Origin: Nitratidesulfovibrio sp. SRB-5
Lineage (GTDB): Bacteria > Desulfobacterota > Desulfovibrionia > Desulfovibrionales > Desulfovibrionaceae
Direction: 5' to 3'
DNA: 64,000 bases
Assembly (NCBI RefSeq): GCF_019931275.1
Contig: NZ_JAIOTY010000002.1
Coordinates: 1,576,631-1,640,630 of the forward strand
Part shown: positions 38,749 to 47,560 of the stretch, piece after piece
Numbering within the stretch: position 1 is the first letter of the stretch
Layout of the letters: every line of letters starts with the position of its first letter
Made by a program: the position numbers and the translations under genes
Notes under the pieces: model-generated
What the model saw: only the letters and a program-made list of their open reading frames with translations
What the model was told of the DNA's origin: nothing
The model's database searches: none

Positions 38749-40347
38749 ATGAAAGAGGGTTTCCGCTGGAGACTCGCCGTGGTGCTGGCCGTGCTGCTGT
38801 TCGGCGTGGCCTACGTGCTGCCGAGCCTGCCGGGCATCAAGTCTTCGCCGTTGGGCCGGTTTCTGCCCGACAGCACCATAAGCCTCGGGCTTGACCTCAT
38901 GGGCGGCATCCACCTGACGCTCGGCGTCGACGTGGACAAGGCCGTGGAAAACTCGCTGACCCAGATGGGCCAGGACATCCGCACCTCTGCCCGCGAGAAG
39001 GACGTCTTCGTCCTGCGCCCGCGCGTGCTGCCCGGCGACCGCATAGAGTTCGTGCTGGCCAAGGCCGAGCAGCGCGACGTGCTGGGCGAACTGCTGGCCA
39101 AGCAGTTCCATCAGCTCAGCGTTGCCGCGCCGCAGACCACCGATGACGGGCAGTTGCGCTACGTGGCCACCATGAAGCCGGAATATCGCAAGAACATCAG
39201 CGATATGGCGCTGGAACAGGCGGTCAAGACCATCCGCAACCGCATCGACCAGTTCGGCGTGGCCGAACCGGACATCCGCAAGCAGCAGGACAACCGCATC
39301 CAGATCCAGCTGCCCGGCCTGCACGACACCCAGCGCGCCATCCAGATCATCGGCCAGACGGCCCACCTGGAATTCCACATCGTGCGCGACGACGTGGATG
39401 CGGAAAAGGCCGCGCGCGGCATTCTGCCGCCCGGTACCGAAGTGCGGCCCATGATCCGGCGCGGGGCCGACGGCAGCCAGGCCGAAACCCCCGTGGTGGT
39501 GGACAAGGAAGCCGTGCTTACCGGCGAATACGTGGCCGATGCGCGCCCCGGCTTCGACAATTTCAACCAGGCCTACGTGATGCTGACCTTCAACAGCCGC
39601 GGCGCGGCCATGTTCGAACGCATCACCCAGGAAAACGTGCGCAAGCGCATGGCCATCGTGCTGGACGGCAAGGTCTACTCCGCGCCGGTCATCCAGGAAA
39701 AGATCGGCGGTGGCCGCGCCAGCATCACCGGCAAGTTCTCCACGGCAGAGGCGCAGGATCTTGCCATCGTGCTGCGCGCGGGTTCGCTGCCCGCGCCGGT
39801 GAGCGTGCTCGAGGAGCGCACCGTCGGTCCCTCGCTGGGCCAGGAATCCATCGACAAGGGCATCCTTGCCGCCGTTGTCGGCGGCGCGGCGGTGATGATC
39901 TTCATGGTGGTGTACTACGGCGTGTCCGGCCTTATCGCCGACGTCATGCTGTGCTTCACCGTGCTGCTCATCCTGGCGGGCATGGCTGCCTTCGGCGCCA
40001 CCCTGACCATGCCGGGCCTTGCGGGCATCGTGCTGACCCTTGGCATGGCCGTGGACGCCAACGTGCTGATCTACGAACGCATCCGGGAGGAACTGCGCAG
40101 GGGGCACACGGTGCTTTCGGCCATCCACGAAGGCTTCGACCGCGCCACGCTGGCCATCACCGACTCGAACCTGACCACCATCATCGCGGCGGCCATCCTG
40201 TACCAGTTCGGCACCGGCCCGGTGCGCGGCTTTGCCGTCACGCTGTCGCTGGGCATCATCGCGTCCATGTTCACCGCCATCTTCGTCTCGCGCGTGATCT
40301 TCCATGCCTGGAAGGGCGGTTCGGGCGACAAACGCCTCAGCATATAG
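38749..40347 (+). CDS. secD: Protein translocase subunit SecD
   Basis: 532 aa, ribosome site CCAGGAG. N-terminal helix at about residues 10-28, a conserved LGLDLMGGIHLTL (about residue 45), a large periplasmic P1 domain, and five helices near the C terminus; VLDGKVYSAPVI and TLGMAVDANVLIYERIREE are family signatures. With SecF it uses the proton gradient to pull exported proteins through SecYEG. It lies 125 bp after yajC and 15 bp before secF. Confidence 0.97.
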   Translation: MKEGFRWRLAVVLAVLLFGVAYVLPSLPGIKSSPLGRFLPDSTISLGLDLMGGIHLTLGVDVDKAVENSLTQMGQDIRTSAREKDVFVLRPRVLPGDRIEFVLAKAEQRDVLGELLAKQFHQLSVAAPQTTDDGQLRYVATMKPEYRKNISDMALEQAVKTIRNRIDQFGVAEPDIRKQQDNRIQIQLPGLHDTQRAIQIIGQTAHLEFHIVRDDVDAEKAARGILPPGTEVRPMIRRGADGSQAETPVVVDKEAVLTGEYVADARPGFDNFNQAYVMLTFNSRGAAMFERITQENVRKRMAIVLDGKVYSAPVIQEKIGGGRASITGKFSTAEAQDLAIVLRAGSLPAPVSVLEERTVGPSLGQESIDKGILAAVVGGAAVMIFMVVYYGVSGLIADVMLCFTVLLILAGMAAFGATLTMPGLAGIVLTLGMAVDANVLIYERIREELRRGHTVLSAIHEGFDRATLAITDSNLTTIIAAAILYQFGTGPVRGFAVTLSLGIIASMFTAIFVSRVIFHAWKGGSGDKRLSI

Positions 40348-40362
40348 CGGAGGAGAACCACA

Positions 40363-41448
40363 ATGGGTTTCTCGTTCATCCGGCATGATACCAATTACGA
40401 CTTCGTGGGCATGCGCCACAAGGCGTACGTGATTTCCATCGTGCTCGTGCTCATCGGGCTTGCGTCCATGCTCTTCAAGGGCGGGCTGACCTACGGCATC
40501 GACTTCGCGGGCGGCGCCATCGTGCAGGTCAAGTTCGACCGGCCCGTGCATGACGACGACCTGAAGAAGAGCCTGGAAGGCGCCAATCTGCCCGGCCTTG
40601 CCGTGCAGCGCTTCGGCGAGGGCGAAACCGACTACCTCATCCGCATGTCGCATACGGATGAATCGGCCGAGGCCATCCGCACGGCCGTCACCGGGGCGCT
40701 GACCACCAACATCAAGGACGCCAGCTTCGAGGTCCAGCGCCTGGAAATGGTCGGCCCCAAGGTTGGCGCGGACCTGAAGAGCAAGGCCGTGGAAGCGCTG
40801 TACTACGCGGTGCTGCTCATAGCCATCTACATCTCCGGGCGGTTCGAGCGGCGCTGGATGGCGTCCGCCGTCATGGCGGGCACCCTGGCGGGCGGCATGT
40901 ACCTGCTGGGCCTCGTCGGCGTGCCCCGGCTGTGGCTGGTGCCGTTCTCCCTGGTCCTCACGCTGGTGCTGTGCTGGAAGCTGCGGCTCAACTTCGCCCT
41001 GGGGGCCATCGTGGCCCTGGTGCACGACGTGCTCATCACCATGGGCGTGCTGTCCCTGCTGAACAAGGAAGTGGACCTGAACATCGTGGCGGCCATCCTG
41101 ACGCTGGTGGGCTACTCGCTGAACGACACCATCATCGTCTACGACCGCATTCGCGAAACGCTGCGCACCCACCGCAAGGAATGGACCTACGCGCATATCA
41201 TCAACGCCAGCATCAACCAGACGCTCAGCCGCACCATCCTGACGGGCGGCACCACGCTGGTGGTCATCCTGGCGCTGTACGTGCTGGGCGGCGGGGTCAT
41301 CCACGACTTCGCGCTGACCATGCTGGTGGGCGTGTTCGTGGGCATCCTGTCGTCCATCTTCGTGGCAAGCCCGGTGCTGCTGCACTTCGGCATGCCCGAA
41401 GAGGAAAAGGAACCCGCGCCGCGTGTCGGACAGGAAGGGGCCGTGTAG
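40363..41448 (+). CDS. secF: Protein translocase subunit SecF
   Basis: 361 aa, ribosome site CGGAGGAG. TM1 near residues 21-40; GLTYGIDFAGGAIVQVKF begins the periplasmic domain (about residue 44); the later helices contain VVALVHDVLITMGVL and GYSLNDTIIVYDRIRE (proton pathway Asp/Arg). The C terminus is polar (EEEKEPAPRVG). Partner of SecD. A terminator follows 33 bp after the stop. Confidence 0.97.
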   Translation: MGFSFIRHDTNYDFVGMRHKAYVISIVLVLIGLASMLFKGGLTYGIDFAGGAIVQVKFDRPVHDDDLKKSLEGANLPGLAVQRFGEGETDYLIRMSHTDESAEAIRTAVTGALTTNIKDASFEVQRLEMVGPKVGADLKSKAVEALYYAVLLIAIYISGRFERRWMASAVMAGTLAGGMYLLGLVGVPRLWLVPFSLVLTLVLCWKLRLNFALGAIVALVHDVLITMGVLSLLNKEVDLNIVAAILTLVGYSLNDTIIVYDRIRETLRTHRKEWTYAHIINASINQTLSRTILTGGTTLVVILALYVLGGGVIHDFALTMLVGVFVGILSSIFVASPVLLHFGMPEEEKEPAPRVGQEGAV

Positions 41449-41480
41449 ACGGTCTTTTCCGGCAAGGATTGAAAAAGGAA

Positions 41481-41510
41481 CGGGCGGCGCGCGAGTGCCG
41501 CCCGTTTTTT
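41481..41510 (+). terminator. Rho-independent terminator after secF
   Basis: Arms CGGGCGGC (41481-41488) and GCCGCCCG (41497-41504) followed by six T (41505-41510). Confidence 0.9.
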
Positions 41511-41705
41511 CATGTTATCATCCTCAATAGCGGCCGATTGCGTAAGAACTGCGTGAATATTGCGCCAAGGGTGCGGCACGCGATGCGTCCATGGGCGAGG
41601 CCGTGGCGCGGGGCTTGCGGACAAGGCGCGAATACGGTTGCTTTTTTTCGCCGACAGGCGTTATCCTACGGGTACTTGGAATCGTTTTGGCCCCGTGGAG
41701 GTGAC

Positions 41706-42032
41706 ATGAAGACAAGCCTGGTCGCAACGGCTCTTGGCGCGCTGCTGGCCTGTACGACGTGGATTCCGGTGGCGGTCAGCCCCGCCGTGGCCGCCGATGG
41801 CGCCGGGCTGTATGCCCAGTGTGCCGGCTGCCACGGAGAGGATGGCGGCAAGGCGGCCCTGGGGGCGGCGCGCCCCGTGAAGGGCCAGACCGCCGACGCC
41901 CTGTACGGCAAGCTCAAGGGCTACGCGGATGGCAGCTATGGCGGCTCGAAGAAGGCCGTCATGGCCGGTATCGCCAAAAAGCTTTCGGATGAGGACATGC
42001 GCGCTTTGGCCGCGCACATCGCCTCCTTCTAG
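41706..42032 (+). CDS. Class I cytochrome c, c553-like paralogue
   Basis: 108 aa, ribosome site GGAGGTGA. A signal peptide runs to about residue 29 (SPAVAA, cleaved before DGAG). One heme c site, CAGCH, near residue 38; the axial Met is in KKAVMAG. It is similar to the c553 gene next door (DGSYGGSKKAVM in both with one change), so it is a tandem duplicate. A soluble periplasmic electron carrier, perhaps an alternative donor to the oxidase encoded downstream. Confidence 0.9.
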   Translation: MKTSLVATALGALLACTTWIPVAVSPAVAADGAGLYAQCAGCHGEDGGKAALGAARPVKGQTADALYGKLKGYADGSYGGSKKAVMAGIAKKLSDEDMRALAAHIASF

Positions 42033-42100
42033 ACCGATTCGGCGGGTGCGCCCCGCGCGTTATCGGGTAAACCCGACATCACCAGAACAGGAGAACTCGC

Positions 42101-42409
42101 ATGAAACGCATTCTTGTGGTCATGAGCATCTGTGCCGCCCTTGCCTTTGGCGTTTCCGCCGCCATGGCCGCCGATGGTGCGGCCCTGTACAAGTCGTGCG
42201 TGGGCTGCCACGGGGCCGACGGCTCCAAGCAGGCCATGGGCGTGGGCCACGCGGTAAAGGGCCAGAAGGCCGACGAACTGTTCAAGAAGCTGAAGGGCTA
42301 CGCCGACGGCAGCTACGGCGGCGAGAAGAAGGCCGTCATGACCAACCTCGTCAAGCGCTACTCCGACGAGGAAATGAAGGCCATGGCCGATTACATGTCC
42401 AAGCTGTAG
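42101..42409 (+). CDS. Cytochrome c553, periplasmic monoheme
   Basis: 102 aa with a 23-residue signal peptide (AFGVSAAMA, cleaved before ADGAAL). The mature 79-residue form has heme site CVGCH (positions 10-14 of the mature form) and the axial Met in KKAVMTN. It matches, from memory, the structurally known c553 of D. vulgaris Miyazaki F. A low-potential soluble carrier between formate dehydrogenase and oxidase. It lies 10 bp before the SCO gene, which begins the oxidase set; c553 next to oxidase genes has been reported for this strain. Identification very likely. Confidence 0.95.
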
Positions 42410-42419
42410 GAACGGGGCG

Positions 42420-43667
42420 ATGCGCGTGCGCTTTCATTCCGCGACGGTTGCCGGTGTACGCGCGTTCGTCGCCACAGCCTTGCTGACCTGTCTGTTTGGC
42501 ATGTGCGCCACGTGGGGCAGGGCGGCGGTTTCGACCGCCGTTCCGCCCCACGTTTTGTCTCCCGCTCTGCTGGCCGCCGCCGATGGTGCGCCGCCCGCCA
42601 CGGCCGCTGCCGAGCCCGCCACGACCACTGCCGGGCATGACGGGCACGGCAGTGCCGCCATGCCCCAGGCTCTGGCGACCCCGGACGGAGGCGCGGGGCA
42701 CGCGGGACACACCCCGGCGGATGCCGCCCCGGCGCAGGATTCCCATGCCGGACATGGCGCCGCAGAAACCGCCCAGCCCCCGGCAGAGCACGTGCACCCG
42801 GTGCCCCCGCCCACCACGGGCAAGCTGGGGCAACCCGGTCAGCCGATTCAGGCGATTCAGGCGGGGCAGGGCGCTTCGGGCGATCCATCCGCCCAGACTC
42901 CACTTGCAGGCGTTGACGAGCGCCTCGGCGACATCATCCCCGAGGGCATTCTGCTGCGCGACGAGTCGGGCAACCCCATCGACCCGCGCACCCTGATGGA
43001 CGTTCCGGTGATCATCGCGCCCATCTATTATTCCTGCCCCACCGTGTGCAACATGCTGCAAAGCTCGCTGGCGCGGGTGCTGCCGCAGGTTTCGCTGCAA
43101 CCCGGCAAGGACTACCGGGTGCTGTCCGTGAGCTTTGACGAGACGGACACCCCGCAACTGGCAGCGCGAAAGAAGCAGAACTATTTCGCGGCCATGAATT
43201 TCGCCTATCCGGAAGACGGCTGGCGCTTCCTGTCCGGCGACCTCGCGTCCATCAACAGGTTCATGGATGCCATCGGGTTCCGGTTCACCCGGCAGGGGCG
43301 CGACTTCATCCATCCCGTGGTGCTGGTGGTCACCGCGCCGGGCGGCAAGGTGGTGCGCTACCTGTACGGCCAGAATTTCATGCCCTTCGACCTGACCATG
43401 GCCGTCACGGAAGCCTCGCACGGCACCATCGGCCTGTCGGTGAAGCGCGTGCTGTCGTACTGCTTCACCTACGACCCGGAAGGGCGGCGCTATGTGTTCG
43501 ACTTCATGCGCATAGCGGGAATGATCATCCTGTTCGGCGCGGCGGTGCTGCTGTTCGTGCTGGTGTGGGGCGGCCCGCGCAGGAAGGAACGCAAGGGCCC
43601 CGGAGGGCCTCCACCGCCCAAGGCGCCGCCGACAGACCCGCCTTCGTCAGGTTCATCGCAGGGATAG
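42420..43667 (+). CDS. SCO1/SenC-type copper chaperone with His-rich N terminus
   Basis: 415 aa. N-terminal hydrophobic segment (about residues 12-35). Residues 70-130 are His-rich (HDGHG, HAGHTP, HAGHG, EHVHP) and could bind copper. A thioredoxin-like domain follows, with YSCPTVC (Cys206 and Cys210) and the partner His in IHPVVL (about residue 300). A C-terminal transmembrane helix is near residues 362-382 (MIILFGAAVLLFVLVWG). SCO proteins load Cu into the CuA center of oxidase subunit II, encoded 2.6 kb downstream. Unlike usual SCO (about 200 aa), this one is doubled in length by the His-rich and tail regions. Confidence 0.88.
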   Translation: MRVRFHSATVAGVRAFVATALLTCLFGMCATWGRAAVSTAVPPHVLSPALLAAADGAPPATAAAEPATTTAGHDGHGSAAMPQALATPDGGAGHAGHTPADAAPAQDSHAGHGAAETAQPPAEHVHPVPPPTTGKLGQPGQPIQAIQAGQGASGDPSAQTPLAGVDERLGDIIPEGILLRDESGNPIDPRTLMDVPVIIAPIYYSCPTVCNMLQSSLARVLPQVSLQPGKDYRVLSVSFDETDTPQLAARKKQNYFAAMNFAYPEDGWRFLSGDLASINRFMDAIGFRFTRQGRDFIHPVVLVVTAPGGKVVRYLYGQNFMPFDLTMAVTEASHGTIGLSVKRVLSYCFTYDPEGRRYVFDFMRIAGMIILFGAAVLLFVLVWGGPRRKERKGPGGPPPPKAPPTDPPSSGSSQG

Positions 43668-43749
43668 CCGCCGTTCCGGCGTGCGCGCCCCGTCCCGTTC
43701 ATCGTCCATACGTCGTCCACTGCCCGCACCAGACACAGGAGACCATCGC

Positions 43750-45375
43750 ATGAGCGCAGACGCGCACGACCACCCGAACTTCTTCCAGCCGTTGCCCGGC
43801 ACGAAGGGCGGGATTGCCTCGTGGATTTTCAGCACCGACCACAAGCGCATCGGCATGCTGTACCTGTACTGCATCGTCGCCATGTTTCTGGTGGGGCTGA
43901 CACTCGGCTTCCTGATCCGGCTGGAGCTCATCGCGCCGGGCCGCACCATCATGGGACAGCAGACCTACAACGCGCTGTTCACCCTGCACGGGGTGGTGAT
44001 GATCTTCCTGGTGGTCATCCCCAGCATTCCCGCCGCGTTCGGCAACATCTTCCTGCCCATCCAGATAGGGGCGGAGGACGTGTCCTTTCCCCGGCTGAAC
44101 ATCTTTTCGTGGTGGCTGTACGTCACCGGCGCGGTGCTGGCCGTGGTCTCGCTGGTCACCGGCAAGGGCGCGCCCGACACCGGCTGGACCTTCTACGTGC
44201 CCTTCAGCGCGGTGACCACCACCAACGTGGACGTGGCCGTCGTTGCCGTGTTCATCCTGGGCTTTTCGTCCATCCTCACCGGGCTGAACTTCATCACCAC
44301 CCTGCACCGGTTGCGCGCCCCCGGCATGACCTGGACGCGCCTGCCGCTGTTCTGCTGGTCGCTGTACGCCACCGGATGGATTCAGGTGCTGGCCACGCCG
44401 GTGCTGGGCATCACGGTGCTGCTGATCTTCGTCGAGCGCGTGCTGGGCGTGGGCCTGTTCGATCCCTCGCGCGGGGGCGACCCCATCCTGTACCAGCACC
44501 TGTTCTGGATCTATTCGCACCCGGCGGTGTACATCATGATCCTGCCCGCCATGGGCGTGATCTCCGAGATTCTGCCGGTGTTCGCGCGCAAGCCCATCTT
44601 CGGCTACAAGATGATCGCCTTCTCCAGCCTTGCCATCGCCTTCGCCGGGTCGCTGGTGTGGGCGCACCACATGTTCGTCAGTGGCATGAGCGACACGGCG
44701 GTGATGGTCTTCTCGTTCCTGACCTTCGTGGTGGCCATTCCGTCGGCCATCAAGGTCTTCAACTGGGTGTCCACGCTGTACAAGGGGTCCATCCGGGTGG
44801 AACCGCCCCTGTGGTACGCGCTGGCGTTCATCTTCCTGTTCTCCATCGGCGGGCTGACGGGCCTTGTGCTGGGCGCGGCGGGCACCGACGTGCACGTGCA
44901 CGACACCTACTTCGTGGTGGCGCATTTCCACTACGTGATCTTCGGCGGGTTGGGCTTCGGGCTGTTCGGGGCCATGCACTACTGGTTCCCCAAGGTCTAC
45001 GGGCGCATGTACAACAAACGCATCGCCAACTGGTCGTGCCTGATCGCCTTCGTGGGCTTCAACATCCTGTACTTTCCCATGTTCATCCTGGGGCTGCAGG
45101 GCATGCCGCGCCGCTACTACGACTACCTGCCCAAGTATGCCGAGGGGCACTTCATCTCCACCATGGGTTCGTGGGTGCTGGCGGCGGGGCTGCTGCTGAT
45201 GTTCTGGAACCTGTGGCGGGGCATCCGCCACGGCAAGCCCGTGGGTCGCAATCCGTGGGGCGGGGCCACCCTGGAGTGGACGGTGCCTTCGCCGCCCCCG
45301 CACCACAACTTCGAGGCCGAGCCCGTGGTCACCCATGGTCCCTACGACTACACGGGGGTGAAGCCCGATGCATGA
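43750..45375 (+). CDS. Cytochrome c oxidase subunit I, A2 (YSHP) type
   Basis: 541 aa from the ATG at 43750, ribosome site AGGAGA. Twelve helices. Low-spin heme His in TLHGVVM; the CuB site includes IYSHPAVYIM and AHHMFVSG; VAHFHYVIF gives the heme ligands of helix X. The helix VI motif YSHPAVY has no Glu, unlike GHPEVY of A1 oxidases; a Tyr-Ser pair replaces it, as in the A2 branch. Oxygen is reduced to water with proton pumping. Its stop overlaps subunit III. An oxygen reductase in a strict anaerobe probably serves oxygen defence. Confidence 0.95.
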   Translation: MSADAHDHPNFFQPLPGTKGGIASWIFSTDHKRIGMLYLYCIVAMFLVGLTLGFLIRLELIAPGRTIMGQQTYNALFTLHGVVMIFLVVIPSIPAAFGNIFLPIQIGAEDVSFPRLNIFSWWLYVTGAVLAVVSLVTGKGAPDTGWTFYVPFSAVTTTNVDVAVVAVFILGFSSILTGLNFITTLHRLRAPGMTWTRLPLFCWSLYATGWIQVLATPVLGITVLLIFVERVLGVGLFDPSRGGDPILYQHLFWIYSHPAVYIMILPAMGVISEILPVFARKPIFGYKMIAFSSLAIAFAGSLVWAHHMFVSGMSDTAVMVFSFLTFVVAIPSAIKVFNWVSTLYKGSIRVEPPLWYALAFIFLFSIGGLTGLVLGAAGTDVHVHDTYFVVAHFHYVIFGGLGFGLFGAMHYWFPKVYGRMYNKRIANWSCLIAFVGFNILYFPMFILGLQGMPRRYYDYLPKYAEGHFISTMGSWVLAAGLLLMFWNLWRGIRHGKPVGRNPWGGATLEWTVPSPPPHHNFEAEPVVTHGPYDYTGVKPDA

Positions 45376-45964
45376 GCACCGCGACTATGAAGGCGCCAAG
45401 ATCGGCATGTGGCTCTTCCTGTTCACGGAAGTGCTGCTGTTCGGCGGGCTGTTCCTGCTCTATGCCGTGTACCTGCACCGCTACCCGGCGGAATTCCACG
45501 CCGCGGGCAAGGATCTGAGCCGTATCTTCGGTACGGCCAACACCATTGTGCTCATTACCAGTTCGCTGTGCATGGCGCTGGCCATCAGCGCGCTGCAACG
45601 CGGCAAGGTGGTGCTTTCGCAGCGGCTGGTGCTGCTGACCGTGACCATGGCCGGGGTGTTCCTGGTGAACAAGTTCTTCGAATGGAGCGCCAAGATCGGC
45701 CACGGCATCTACCCCGACAGCCCCGCGCTGCTCAAGCTGCCGCCCGGCGAGATGGTGTTCTTCAACCTGTACTACCTGATGACCGGGCTGCACGGCATCC
45801 ACGTGATCATCGGCGCGGCCGTGCTGATGTACGGCTGGCACCTGATGCGCGTGGGCCGGGTGACCCCGGAGCACTTCGTGTTCCTGGAAAACGGCGGCCT
45901 GTACTGGCACCTGGTGGACCTGGTGTGGATCTACCTGTTTCCGCTCTTCTACCTTGTGGTCTAG
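45368..45964 (+). CDS. Cytochrome c oxidase subunit III
   Basis: 198 aa, beginning 8 bp before the end of subunit I. Five hydrophobic helices, with KIGMWLFLFTEVLLFGGLF at the start, FFNLYYLMTGLHGIHVIIG and GGLYWHLVDLVWIYLFPLFYLV. These are subunit III family signs. The shorter five-helix form, rather than seven, is usual in caa3-type oxidases. It stabilises subunit I and proton uptake. Confidence 0.92.
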   Translation: MHEHRDYEGAKIGMWLFLFTEVLLFGGLFLLYAVYLHRYPAEFHAAGKDLSRIFGTANTIVLITSSLCMALAISALQRGKVVLSQRLVLLTVTMAGVFLVNKFFEWSAKIGHGIYPDSPALLKLPPGEMVFFNLYYLMTGLHGIHVIIGAAVLMYGWHLMRVGRVTPEHFVFLENGGLYWHLVDLVWIYLFPLFYLVV

Positions 45965-45973
45965 GGGGCCAGC

Positions 45974-46264
45974 ATGACCGGACACGATACAGAGCACCAC
46001 GCCGTCCCGGTGCGCACCAACATGCTGGTGTGGGCGGCCCTGATGATGCTGACCGCCATCACCGTGGGCGTCACCAGTTTCGACTTCGGCTTCCTGAACG
46101 TGGTGGTGGCGCTGAGCGTGGCCACCATCAAGGCGGGGCTGGTCATCCTGTGGTTCATGCACCTGCGCTACGAGGGCAGGGTCATCCGGCTGATGGTGTT
46201 CACGGCCTTCGTCATCCTTGCCATCGCCATCGGGTTCACCTTCTTCGACGTGGCCTACAGGTAG
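45974..46264 (+). CDS. Cytochrome c oxidase subunit IV, small membrane subunit
   Basis: 96 aa with three predicted helices (MLVWAALMMLTAITVGV, VVVALSVATIKAGLVILWFMHL, LMVFTAFVILAIAIGFTFF). HLRYEGR between them is typical of the prokaryotic COX4 group. It is only 9 bp after subunit III and 6 bp before subunit II. Ribosome site is weak. It likely aids assembly. Confidence 0.88.
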   Translation: MTGHDTEHHAVPVRTNMLVWAALMMLTAITVGVTSFDFGFLNVVVALSVATIKAGLVILWFMHLRYEGRVIRLMVFTAFVILAIAIGFTFFDVAYR

Positions 46265-46270
46265 GTTCCC

Positions 46271-47488
46271 ATGTATCCGCAATCGTTGACGCCCGTGCAG
46301 CAGGTGGACCTTGCGTTCACCATCATCTTCGGGTTTTCGGTATTCGTGCTGCTGGCCATCACTGCGGCCATGCTGTGGTTCGTGTGGCGCTACCACGAAT
46401 CGCGCCACCCCGTGCCCGCGCAGTTTTCCGGCAACGTGCCCGCCGAGATTGCCTGGACGGTCATCCCCTCCATCATCGTCATGGGGCTGTTCTACTACGG
46501 TTGGGAGGGCTACAAGGCCCTGCGCACCGTGCCCAAGGACGCCATGGAGGTGAAGGTGACGGCCCGCATGTGGTCGTGGGTGTTCGAATACCCCGGCGGC
46601 AAGCGGGGCAGCGTGCTGGTGGTGCCGGTGGACACGCCGGTCAAGCTGAACATGACCAGCACGGACGTGATCCACAGCCTGTACGTGCCGGCCTTCCGCA
46701 TCAAGATGGACACCGTGCCCGGCATGGAAACCTATGCCTGGTTCAAGGCCGACCGCCCCGGCGAATACGACCTGTTGTGCGCCGAATACTGCGGCCTGAA
46801 GCACGCCAACATGATCACCACGGTGAAGGTGGTGGACAAGCCCGCCTTCGATGCCTGGCTGGCCAGCACCGAGGCCCCCGGCGGCAAGGGCAGGGCGCTG
46901 ATGGAAACCTACGGCTGTACCTCGTGCCATTCGCTGGACGGAACGCCCGGTGTCGGCCCCACCTTCAAGGACCTGTACGGCGCCGAGCGCGAGGTGGCCC
47001 TGCCGGACGGCACGAAACGCAAGGTGGTGGCCGACGAAGGCTACCTGCGCCGCGCCTTCACCGACCCCAACGGAGAGGTGGTGGCGGGCTACGACCCCAT
47101 CATGCCGTCCACGGAAGGCATGGTGCCGAACGAGGACATGGAGCAGATGCTGGCGTGGCTGATGCACGGCAACGAAGTGGGCCGCGAGGAAGGCAGGCGG
47201 CTGATGGAGGCCGAGGGCTGCATCTCGTGCCATTCCACCGACGGCTCCATCATTGCCGGGCCTACCCTGAAGGGGCTGTGGAACGCACCCACCACCGTGC
47301 TGCGTGACGGCAAGGAACAACAGGCCACCGCCGACGAGGCGTACCTGCGCGCCAAGATCGCCAATGCGCCGTCACAGGGCACGGTGAAGGGGTTCGACCC
47401 CATGATGCCGCCGTATGACCACCTGACGCCGGAGCAGTTGGGGGCCATGGTGGAGTACATCAAGTCACTGGGCGAGCATTCGCATTGA
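46271..47488 (+). CDS. Cytochrome c oxidase subunit II with CuA and two heme c domains
   Basis: 405 aa. Two N-terminal helices (about residues 15-38 and 62-80). The CuA domain has a His in STDVIHSLYVP and CAEYCGLKHANM (two Cys, Glu, His, Met; about residues 170-182). Two cytochrome c domains follow: CTSCH (216-220) and CISCH (317-321), the axial Met perhaps in DPIMPS and DPMMPP. A fused diheme subunit II is more elaborate than the single heme of standard caa3. Electrons may pass from c553 through both hemes to CuA. Confidence 0.93.
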   Translation: MYPQSLTPVQQVDLAFTIIFGFSVFVLLAITAAMLWFVWRYHESRHPVPAQFSGNVPAEIAWTVIPSIIVMGLFYYGWEGYKALRTVPKDAMEVKVTARMWSWVFEYPGGKRGSVLVVPVDTPVKLNMTSTDVIHSLYVPAFRIKMDTVPGMETYAWFKADRPGEYDLLCAEYCGLKHANMITTVKVVDKPAFDAWLASTEAPGGKGRALMETYGCTSCHSLDGTPGVGPTFKDLYGAEREVALPDGTKRKVVADEGYLRRAFTDPNGEVVAGYDPIMPSTEGMVPNEDMEQMLAWLMHGNEVGREEGRRLMEAEGCISCHSTDGSIIAGPTLKGLWNAPTTVLRDGKEQQATADEAYLRAKIANAPSQGTVKGFDPMMPPYDHLTPEQLGAMVEYIKSLGEHSH

Positions 47489-47560
47489 TGCAGACCGGCC
47501 TTTTGCGCGCAGGCTTCCGAACTGATGGGCGGGGAGCACCCTGCCGGAGAACACTGACGT

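Noticed and set aside
38665-41385. 906-codon minus-strand frame
   Set aside because: Antisense to secD and secF.
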